Shown: piece by piece, positions 16,024 through 23,269 of the stretch | Position numbering within the stretch: the first letter of the stretch is position 1 | How the letters are laid out: the number at the start of each line of letters is the position of its first letter | NCBI GenBank assembly: GCA_021399405.1 | Contig: JAAFKL010000125.1 | Location: forward strand, 1-38,964 | Reading direction: 5' to 3' | Source: Candidatus Heimdallarchaeota archaeon | GTDB lineage: Archaea; Asgardarchaeota; Heimdallarchaeia; Heimdallarchaeales; Kariarchaeaceae | DNA: 38,964 nucleotides | The notes under the pieces: generated by a model | Databases searched by the model: none | Told to the model about the DNA's origin: nothing | What the model saw: only the letters and a program-made list of their open reading frames with translations | Program-made: the position numbers and the translations under genes

Positions 16024-19000
16024 GCGAGTTGCCTCCCTTGATCTTTGTTCCTAGTTCTTTTTTTCTCAGATATCTTATCCTTGGTAACCTTGGTAATATT
16101 ATCTAGTAGATTTTTCTGTACCTGGTAAGAGATCATTAGTTGATCCAGATCATGGGACAATTTAGATCGAAACTCATCGATGCTACCTCCATCGACATCA
16201 TTCTCATAATTATCAAATTTCAAAACCCAAGTGAGATCGAAGAATGGTTCTTTCTCATTATTGCTCATCTTGTGGTTTTTGAACTGGAATTGATTGATCT
16301 TGTGGATCAGTATCTCTGAGGAGGAATCGCTAGTATCTATTTGCAGAGTCTTGCAGAGATCTTTGTATATCATATCTATAATTTTTCTAGATATCTCATC
16401 CGAATCCATTTTACCTCCGTTCCTTCGTATTATGTGATCGATCTTTTTCTCATATCCCACTTTCAGATCATCATGAAGAGGTAATAGAATGTTATCGGGT
16501 AGTGATTTGGGATTGAAGTATATCTCCGCCTCAAATAGATGTTTCAGACCATCCCTACTCATCAGGCTAAATATCTGGTCACCTGTTAGCGAATCCCAAT
16601 TTTCAAATAACAATTGAAAATCAACTATCTCCTCATGGGTCTTCTTGCCAATGGATGGTAGTTTGGTCCAATCCACTTTGGTCTTTATTAGTTCACCCAC
16701 GGAGGGATTATCAAGTGTGCCTGCGAGCATCTTCTTGGTTTTTATCTTGAAATTAAATAGAGATAGGGGAAGTTCAAGCAGATCAAATTTGTGTTTATTC
16801 TCGTCAATAGACATATTCCATGTGGGTTGGTAGAAATAAAGGGTTCTATCAGAATCTATTCCAATTGCATCGATCCTGCTATTCATCCTTTTTTCAACCA
16901 TTATCTTTTGTGCAACTTTATCTAAATCTGCAAATTCGGAATGATATTCACTGGATACTTTCTGCTCTATCAGTACCTCCTTTTGTTGTTTACGTAATTC
17001 CCTTGCAGCTCTTTCAATTGCTGCTTTAGTCCTCTTGGGTTTTACCTCAACCTTCTCTTCCTCCTCCTTGTCATAGGTCTTGATTCTGATTATCTCTTTA
17101 TCTGTTAAATTCTCAATTTCGTTATCGCTCTTGTCAAATTCATTAAATTCGGTTAGCGTGGTGGTGATAATTTCCATATCAGAAGAAATCTCATCATCAA
17201 CCTTATTGTTAATTTCATTCCCTTCATCAGATTCTGTGGGGCGTATTACGCTGATGGTTGGCATTCGAGGCATATCTGCCTTTTCAAGTACCTGTTCCTT
17301 ATGTACGAGTATCTCCTGTTGTATATTGTATAACTTGTTCTGATACCTTTCCACAAACGATTTTACAAACTCATCATGGTCCTGCACCCAAACACCCTGA
17401 TCAAGAATTGATAGTATCTTATTATTTGCTCCATATGCAAAGGTGGGTAATTTAGAGAACTTATCATAGTAAGCAATAGATATTAATCCTGGCCAGTTGA
17501 GCAGTGCAACCTCATATCTGATTTTACCCTGCTGCCTAAAGCCTTCCATGATGGTTGATGAATTTCTTATAATATTCTGAATATCAATTTCTTTACTTTT
17601 TAGTTCGGAAAGAAGAGAATTCATAATACCGAGTGCTTGATCGATGGATTTTTTTCCAGCATCGGTTAACTGAATATTGTAATCGTTCCCTGTTGGATGA
17701 ATAACAATCAATTCACCTTCCTTTAATTGGTCTAGATTTCTTGAATTAATATCTTCCAAGGAAGTTCTGAAATTCTCATCCATATAAAAATCATTGAGAT
17801 TTCTAAGATTGTTGCTAATCCTATCAATTTGCACAAATATATCATCAGAGGTTATTGTGGGATTATTATTAAGTAATTTACTGTAAATATCTCGACCATC
17901 AAATATCATATTGTATTGTCTCAGTGCCTCATCGGCATTGTGTAGATTATCTGTAGTTTCCTCAATCTCGCTTATTTGATTAATCAGCGGGATTGATTTA
18001 TCCGGTTCCTTAACAGGTTCCTCAAGCGGTGGTTTTTCCTCAATTGAATTAGTTACTGGAATTGGTAGATCAATCAATGATACACTTTCCAACTCAACAT
18101 TGTCTGAAGTATCAGAAATATCTACATTATCAATAATTTCAATCGGAATTTCATCTTGTTCATTGTCTGTGATTATAACATCCTCATTTGTTTCCTGATG
18201 TGAAACTTCAATGCGTACCTCATTCTCAATAGTAGTAGTTCCTTCTACCAAAGAAATAGCAACCGATGGCTCTTGATTGACCTCAAGTAATTCTTCATTA
18301 ACAATTGTCTCCTCCATTGACAATTCTACGTCTAAACTAGTAGAAATGACTGAGCTCTCATATTTGAGAATATAATTGATAAATCGCTCATCAGATTCTG
18401 GAATGTATATCCTGCGTGGTGGTTCATCAGGTAGTAATAAACAACTCTTCTCAAACAGTGGTAATTTTTCTTTCCAGTCATCTTTCTTGTGATACCATTC
18501 CTTGTTCAAAAATTGTTTTACTTGATAATTATAGCTAAGAATGATCTTGGGCATGGAATTAAATCGGGTCTGATTCATCCGGGTAATACGGTAAACTTTT
18601 CTCACATCATCATAGCCTGTATTTTTGTCATCCAGGATAAATCTCATCTTGTCAGAAGTCATAAGCATAGAGAGATCAATATCATTGATTATTATTGAAT
18701 GAATCGGCTCCCCCTCAATATCAGCTCTTAGTGACATTATATACACAAGAAGCATCATGTCCTTTTCTGAATATTTCTCCGTGGAAAAATACACTCTCTT
18801 CGGTAGGCTGAAGTTATGGTCCTGTGGAAGACTATCAAAGATTTCTTTCAATCTTATCTGATTGAAAATAGAAAGTAAACTACGAGAAACCATATCATCA
18901 GTCAGACCAATCTCATTCTCAAATGATTCAAATAATTTCTCGAGCAATTTATCAAAGGTATCAATCTGTGACATTAGTTCCAACAGAGCATCCTTGATAT

Positions 19001-20120
19001 CAGACCAGTATTGAGTAAAATCAGCTGCCACATCTTGTCGGGAAGAAAAAGAGAATAAACCACTTATTAGTTTGAAGACTGGCATCCAGACATCAAAACT
19101 ATTGTTGTTAATGATCTCCAATAGATCCAAACGCAAAGTTTCTGGTTCCAATTCAGTATATCCCAGTGGTTTTGGTCCTCCTATGACCACCATTGACGAC
19201 TCCATCTCAATTGTTTCCTCGGATTTTAACCATTCCAGATAGAATGAGTAATTTAGCAGCCAAGTCTGAAATTTGTCCTGATCTGATACAACTGACAAAG
19301 AGGTACCTGCAAGTTGATTGTAATGTAATATTTCATCAGGGGTCATATGAAGATAGAAGACGAAACTCGAGAATGAGGTAGTGGGATCGTGTATTGCAGA
19401 ACTGAAACCATTAATATCATAATCTAATCTTTCTCCATCAACTTTGGATAATTTGGACATACTTCCTATTAATCGGTAGATGGTAGTTCGCTCCAATATC
19501 TGCATTTGGGGATGTTGGTGTGTAGATTGAAAAAATGAGATCTGGAAATTCCTATTGATTTTTACCAACTTGGACATTCCCAGAAGATTTGGATACTGAT
19601 CCAATACATAATGCTGGTTAACCATCTCGTCTACAATTTGATTGTGAAGTTCAGATTCTGGATGAACCGTGAGCTTGGAACTGTACTGTGCACCGATAAT
19701 GAGTAATTCATTTTCCATTCTTGAATTAATAATATGGATATCTACTCCATTATCTATCAATTGGCTCAGATAGGTGGAAATATCTCTCTGTTTAATTGCT
19801 CTGGAATTTATTACTGATTGGTTATGCAGCAGGTAATTGTTTCGAAGACTGCGGTAGGTGGCTTCCTCGTTAATTTTTGATGATGTATTGTAACGTAATT
19901 TTTTGATAGTCTTCGAGATCTGTTTGGGAAGCTGCTTCTCACGATATATTTCAATGGTTTTGGGGAGAGTGATCGCAGCTATTCTTATGAATTGAATGTT
20001 CATAGTAGTGTCGCTGTATATTTTCTTTAGCAATACTCCTCTGGAGGTAAATTCAAGGTCAACCAAGGGGATATCTGTTTCAGTTTTCTTGGTTGGTGTG
20101 TCATCTGAACGACGAAGCAT
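16020..20120 (-). CDS. Giant cytoplasmic protein (1366 aa) of unknown function with a helix-hairpin-helix-like segment
   Basis: There is no signal peptide or membrane helix. Residues 1-~590 look globular (helices and strands, including MVVIGGPKPLGY and PKRVYFSTEKYSEKDMMLLVYIMS). Residues ~590-710 are a low-complexity acidic Glu/Asp/Ile/Val linker. A second helical region (~710-930) precedes another acidic linker and a Lys-rich coiled stretch (KPKRTKAAIERAARELRKQQ, about 1027-1046). Near 1135-1170, SVGELIKTK ... LPSIGKKTHEEIV resembles the helix-hairpin-helix of RNA polymerase alpha-CTD and related DNA-binding domains. The C-terminus is helical and basic. A TATA-like box at 20143-20152 supports the start. 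It is translationally coupled to the membrane-anchored protein downstream. I assign no function. Confidence 0.75.
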   Translation of the reverse strand: MLRRSDDTPTKKTETDIPLVDLEFTSRGVLLKKIYSDTTMNIQFIRIAAITLPKTIEIYREKQLPKQISKTIKKLRYNTSSKINEEATYRSLRNNYLLHNQSVINSRAIKQRDISTYLSQLIDNGVDIHIINSRMENELLIIGAQYSSKLTVHPESELHNQIVDEMVNQHYVLDQYPNLLGMSKLVKINRNFQISFFQSTHQHPQMQILERTTIYRLIGSMSKLSKVDGERLDYDINGFSSAIHDPTTSFSSFVFYLHMTPDEILHYNQLAGTSLSVVSDQDKFQTWLLNYSFYLEWLKSEETIEMESSMVVIGGPKPLGYTELEPETLRLDLLEIINNNSFDVWMPVFKLISGLFSFSSRQDVAADFTQYWSDIKDALLELMSQIDTFDKLLEKLFESFENEIGLTDDMVSRSLLSIFNQIRLKEIFDSLPQDHNFSLPKRVYFSTEKYSEKDMMLLVYIMSLRADIEGEPIHSIIINDIDLSMLMTSDKMRFILDDKNTGYDDVRKVYRITRMNQTRFNSMPKIILSYNYQVKQFLNKEWYHKKDDWKEKLPLFEKSCLLLPDEPPRRIYIPESDERFINYILKYESSVISTSLDVELSMEETIVNEELLEVNQEPSVAISLVEGTTTIENEVRIEVSHQETNEDVIITDNEQDEIPIEIIDNVDISDTSDNVELESVSLIDLPIPVTNSIEEKPPLEEPVKEPDKSIPLINQISEIEETTDNLHNADEALRQYNMIFDGRDIYSKLLNNNPTITSDDIFVQIDRISNNLRNLNDFYMDENFRTSLEDINSRNLDQLKEGELIVIHPTGNDYNIQLTDAGKKSIDQALGIMNSLLSELKSKEIDIQNIIRNSSTIMEGFRQQGKIRYEVALLNWPGLISIAYYDKFSKLPTFAYGANNKILSILDQGVWVQDHDEFVKSFVERYQNKLYNIQQEILVHKEQVLEKADMPRMPTISVIRPTESDEGNEINNKVDDEISSDMEIITTTLTEFNEFDKSDNEIENLTDKEIIRIKTYDKEEEEKVEVKPKRTKAAIERAARELRKQQKEVLIEQKVSSEYHSEFADLDKVAQKIMVEKRMNSRIDAIGIDSDRTLYFYQPTWNMSIDENKHKFDLLELPLSLFNFKIKTKKMLAGTLDNPSVGELIKTKVDWTKLPSIGKKTHEEIVDFQLLFENWDSLTGDQIFSLMSRDGLKHLFEAEIYFNPKSLPDNILLPLHDDLKVGYEKKIDHIIRRNGGKMDSDEISRKIIDMIYKDLCKTLQIDTSDSSSEILIHKINQFQFKNHKMSNNEKEPFFDLTWVLKFDNYENDVDGGSIDEFRSKLSHDLDQLMISYQVQKNLLDNITKVTKDKISEKKRTRNKDQGRQLA

Positions 20121-20142
20121 GTAAGTATAGAATCTATGAATC

Positions 20143-20152
20143 TAATATAAGT
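20143..20152 (-). promoter_or_regulatory. TATA-like box of the giant-protein operon
   Basis: The minus strand reads ACTTATATTA here, about 27 bp before the ATG at 20120. The CGATCGAT motif at 20166-20173 lies just upstream. Confidence 0.5.
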
Positions 20153-20165
20153 AAAAACTGATGAT

Positions 20166-20173
20166 CGATCGAT
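20166..20173. repeat. Intergenic CGATCGAT motif, 7 nt past the methyltransferase stop
   Basis: On the minus strand: TAA stop (20181-20183), 7 nt, ATCGATCGATCAT, then CAG and a TTTTT run. It also lies just upstream of the promoter of the giant-protein operon. Confidence 0.6.
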
Positions 20174-20180
20174 TTTGATA

Positions 20181-20861
20181 TTACAAATCATATTTTCTAA
20201 ATATTAACAAGTAACTATGATCGTATCCGTACCCGTAGACGGATTCAGCTCCTACATTTTCCTGATTTATCCATTGAATAATTACTTCTTTCTCCATTTT
20301 CATTACTCTCCCTATCCTTTTTGCAATGTCCCACGCAAGTGTTGTTATAGTTTCATCTTTCATTGACTTCAGATTTGCTACTTCCACTAAACAATAAGAC
20401 GTAGGTTTCATTAATTTTTCAATAGAATGAAAAATTCTTTCGATATTATCCAGATATGATTGATAATTTGTTGTGGCTTTATACCCGTCTAAAGGACTTG
20501 TTGTCTCACTGTTATTCATATAGGGGGGTGACGTTATCATAAGGTCAAATTTAGGAAGTTTATAGCTCTCAATCTTTGTAGAATCTCCACATTTTATCAA
20601 AGTATTATCTTTAAGTTCTGATTTAATAAATTCAACCTTCTTTTGAGAAATTTCAATGCCCACTGCATTTCTGTTCATTCTTTCCGCAACAATTAAAGTA
20701 GTTCCATAACCTGCGAATGGATCAAAAACCAATTCTAATTCTGATGAGTAGTTTTCTACACAATATTTAACAAATTCTTCAGAATACCGATTATCATCTT
20801 GAAAATGTGGAGGAAGAGCTTTCTCATTACGAAATGGCAATGAGACAATTGTTGTCATCAA
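20181..20861 (-). CDS. TSPPY-type DNA methyltransferase, apparently without a partner nuclease
   Basis: This is an AdoMet-dependent methyltransferase of the amino (N4-cytosine or N6-adenine) class. Motif I, DPFAGYGTT at 47-55, followed by GIEIS at 68-72, binds AdoMet. The catalytic motif IV is TSPPY at 110-114. The N-terminal FRNEKALPPHF resembles the PAKF-type start of small TSPPY enzymes. The length (226 aa) suits a compact enzyme without a target-recognition domain. The order motif I then IV also occurs in TRM11-like RNA methyltransferases, so an RNA target is the main alternative. No restriction endonuclease gene is adjacent. CGATCGAT motifs lie on both sides (20166 and 20935). A TATA-like CAATATATG precedes the ATG by about 20 bp. 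Confidence 0.82.
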   Translation of the reverse strand: MMTTIVSLPFRNEKALPPHFQDDNRYSEEFVKYCVENYSSELELVFDPFAGYGTTLIVAERMNRNAVGIEISQKKVEFIKSELKDNTLIKCGDSTKIESYKLPKFDLMITSPPYMNNSETTSPLDGYKATTNYQSYLDNIERIFHSIEKLMKPTSYCLVEVANLKSMKDETITTLAWDIAKRIGRVMKMEKEVIIQWINQENVGAESVYGYGYDHSYLLIFRKYDL

Positions 20862-20934
20862 TAATTCATATATTGACTTCTTCTTAAAGATAGAGCAGTA
20901 ATTAATTAATGCCAGCTTGGAATAAGAGATAAAA

Positions 20935-20944
20935 CGATCGATCG
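20935..20944. repeat. Intergenic CGATCGATCG motif, 7 nt past a stop codon
   Basis: On the minus strand: TAG stop (20952-20954), 7 nt, CGATCGATCG, then TTTT. This fully palindromic 10-mer followed by a T-run is the clearest copy of the motif. Confidence 0.6.
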
Positions 20945-20951
20945 AAATTGT

Positions 20952-21422
20952 CTAGTAATAAACAAATCCGAGAATAATGATAAATAACCCAGTTAATGTA
21001 AACAGACCAAATAAATTGAACGTACTGGATGGACTGTTTACGGATCGATCATCAATAATTTCATTAGCATGTTTCTTTCTATCTCCGGTTATACGACCTA
21101 AGAAATTCATATTTCCCAATCCCATTCTACCGATTCCTCTATGTTTACTATTATTGGGCAATAGCGTATTAGTATCTGAGTAAAACCTATTTCCCCAAAT
21201 TGACCAAATGATAATGATTAATCCAAACATGAAGACAAAATTCGAGTCAAAACCACTTCGTAGGATAATTAAAGCTGGCACCATTACGAGAAAAATCGCT
21301 GCAGTTATACCCAATGTCCATAACTTTCTGATATGAACAGAACGATTGGTTTTGCTAAGTAATTCATGCTCAATATGTGTAGATTTCGAGGTTTCCAGTT
21401 GTTCACGCATGGTATTTCCCAT
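20952..21422 (-). CDS. Membrane protein with three helices, unknown
   Basis: A 156-residue protein. I place the start at the ATG at 21422 (MGNTMREQLETSK) rather than the TTG at 21443, because a TATA-like AAATTTAAATAAT at 21443-21455 lies 21-33 bp upstream of that ATG and overlaps the TTG. Two adjacent hydrophobic segments (about residues 40-57 and 64-80) are followed by a Gly/Met/Arg-rich loop (HRGIGRMGLGNMNFLGRITGDRKKH), and a final helix lies at the C-terminus. I do not recognise it. Monocistronic. Confidence 0.6.
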   Translation of the reverse strand: MGNTMREQLETSKSTHIEHELLSKTNRSVHIRKLWTLGITAAIFLVMVPALIILRSGFDSNFVFMFGLIIIIWSIWGNRFYSDTNTLLPNNSKHRGIGRMGLGNMNFLGRITGDRKKHANEIIDDRSVNSPSSTFNLFGLFTLTGLFIIILGFVYY

Positions 21423-21442
21423 AGTTAAGTATATACAATTCA

Positions 21443-21455
21443 ATTATTTAAATTT
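21443..21455 (-). promoter_or_regulatory. TATA-like box that decides the start of the 20952-21422 gene
   Basis: The minus strand reads AAATTTAAATAAT here, centred 27 bp before the ATG at 21422. Confidence 0.5.
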
Positions 21456-21532
21456 ATCTGACAATACAAAATTTATGGCTTATGATCGAATGTGGAGAAA
21501 TATTTTCTAGGATCTTTCATTAATTAGAGATA

Positions 21533-23044
21533 CTATTTGTAATGGTACAACAATGCCTGTGGAATTGATAAACCACAGGCACAATAAATTTCAGACAATC
21601 TAGCAGCATTGTTGCAACAGATCTTCACCAATCCAATCCCCTCTACATTTATTGTGTTCCTGGAATTGGAAAAAATCTGAGCCTCATCATTAAATTGATT
21701 GGAAAAACCATGAATACGAATAAGGTGTTCCTTGACCTCATTGAATTCTTGTATATCCAGATTCAATTTATCTATCAATCTTGTGTAGGACAGCACTATA
21801 TTATTCTCATATGAATTGAGTTGATCAGCAATGATCACAATACTATCCAAGTAATCAATTCGGATTCTCACAAGATCAATATAGTCAACAAATTCCCTCT
21901 CCATGGAATAATGCAATTCCTCGGTTTGAAAATATTCCACTTTGGTATAGTGGGCCAATAATTTCTGCAAGCTAATGTAAAAGTCATATTCTAACTTGAT
22001 ACAGTTCCTCTTCTCATGTAAGCTCTTCATCAAGGTATTGAGTAGTACAAGTTGGTCACCCTGGTGATATTTATTGATTAGATCTTCGAAAATATCAATG
22101 AAACCCCCAATTATCTGTTGTAATCGAGATTTCATGAATAGAATATCTCTGAATATCGACCTGAGGGAGGTGTAATAATTGTCAGCTGCCCGATTTGATA
22201 TTTCCAAACCAAAGAACAGACTATCAATTGCCTCCAAACTCTCTTTTATTTCCAATTTTTCATCATAGAATTCATCTTCGAACACTTTTTCTTTATTATT
22301 GGATCTTGATTCTGATGTTGATTTTACTTGATTGATTAATTGATCAGATGAGTGAAAAGTAAAACCAAGATCATGGTCCAATTTATTTTGCTGCTCATGT
22401 AGTAGATTTGTATACATCTTGTGAATGATCGAATTGATATTATTATCTGGATGATACTTGATATCGAGGGAGTAGTAGGATGACAAAATCAGGATAGAGA
22501 GTAGTGATATTCCACCCAGAAAAATCAGACCAGTATCCAACATGAAGTCCAATCCTAAATTGACAACACCTCTGGTTGCACTGATAATCGATTGGATTCG
22601 CTGATCGTATATCATTTCAGTTTCAGCAGCATTTCCAAAGGTTAGGATATCTGAGACAAACTTTAGTATTTCAGAAAATACAATAACTGGAAACGAATAT
22701 TTGAGTCCTTTCTTCCCCTTATCAACCCCTGCAAGTAAAATCAAAACAGAAACAACGGAGACAAGGACTGAAATAATCTGAATAATATTGGCTAGTAATA
22801 ATAAGGGGGTCACAATCTTTCCAGTAACATAAACAGTTCCGGCAAGTAATAATCCGATACTTATTGTAATTATGAGATACAAGATAAACAAGGTATCAAG
22901 ATATTTGATAAATGAATGGAGATTAGCCATCTTGGATCGATAGGTGTCCCTCCTAATGCTGGGAATTAATAATTTCAGAAATAACAAGTTTGAGATTAGT
23001 ATTGTGATACTTAGCAAATTGGAGAGGTCAATTTGATCAATCAT
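21533..23044 (-). CDS. Multi-pass membrane protein with a long helical cytoplasmic domain
   Basis: The N-terminal ~195 residues contain five or six hydrophobic helices: ~8-27, ~47-72, ~78-106, ~117-137 and ~165-192. The remaining ~310 residues are charged and helical, with likely coiled-coil stretches (KLEIKESLEAIDSLFFGLE, KLNLDIQEFNEVKEHLIRI), and end in a cysteine-bearing CCNNAARLSEIYCACG. I recognise no family. Its ATG overlaps the upstream 75-residue gene (ATGA, 23041-23044), making it the third gene of an operon led by the 947-residue TFB-like protein. It may be the membrane platform for that protein; this is inference from gene order. Confidence 0.7.
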   Translation of the reverse strand: MIDQIDLSNLLSITILISNLLFLKLLIPSIRRDTYRSKMANLHSFIKYLDTLFILYLIITISIGLLLAGTVYVTGKIVTPLLLLANIIQIISVLVSVVSVLILLAGVDKGKKGLKYSFPVIVFSEILKFVSDILTFGNAAETEMIYDQRIQSIISATRGVVNLGLDFMLDTGLIFLGGISLLSILILSSYYSLDIKYHPDNNINSIIHKMYTNLLHEQQNKLDHDLGFTFHSSDQLINQVKSTSESRSNNKEKVFEDEFYDEKLEIKESLEAIDSLFFGLEISNRAADNYYTSLRSIFRDILFMKSRLQQIIGGFIDIFEDLINKYHQGDQLVLLNTLMKSLHEKRNCIKLEYDFYISLQKLLAHYTKVEYFQTEELHYSMEREFVDYIDLVRIRIDYLDSIVIIADQLNSYENNIVLSYTRLIDKLNLDIQEFNEVKEHLIRIHGFSNQFNDEAQIFSNSRNTINVEGIGLVKICCNNAARLSEIYCACGLSIPQALLYHYK

Positions 23045-23268
23045 AGCGTTCTTTCCAATTGCATAAGAGTAATTCCAGTTACTGTGACTATTATCAGGCG
23101 GATAAACATAACTGATACTATCTCAATATTAATTTTATTCCATATCCTTGTGCGGTTATTGAAGAAGTCCTTATTATGATCATTCTTAACAGATTTTTTG
23201 TCTACAGGTTTTATTTCCACATCATCTGAGGTCATCTGCTGAATTTCCTTCTTCATTGTAACGCTCAT
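23041..23268 (-). CDS. Small single-helix membrane protein in the TFB-like operon
   Basis: The 75 residues have a soluble, Lys/Asp-rich N-terminal half (VEIKPVDKKSVKNDHNKD) and one hydrophobic helix near the C-terminus (about residues 49-69, VSVMFIRLIIVTVTGITLM). The basic N-terminal side is predicted to face the cytoplasm. It starts 1 bp after the stop of the 947-residue gene and its stop overlaps the next start (ATGA), so it is part of a three-gene operon. It could act as a membrane tether. No family recognised. Confidence 0.65.
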   Translation of the reverse strand: MSVTMKKEIQQMTSDDVEIKPVDKKSVKNDHNKDFFNNRTRIWNKINIEIVSVMFIRLIIVTVTGITLMQLERTL

Positions 23269-23269
23269 C

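Noticed and set aside
16020..20120. The giant protein as a conjugation or packaging ATPase
   Set aside because: No Walker A or Walker B motif is visible anywhere in the 1366 residues; GGPKPLGY lacks the GKT/S end.
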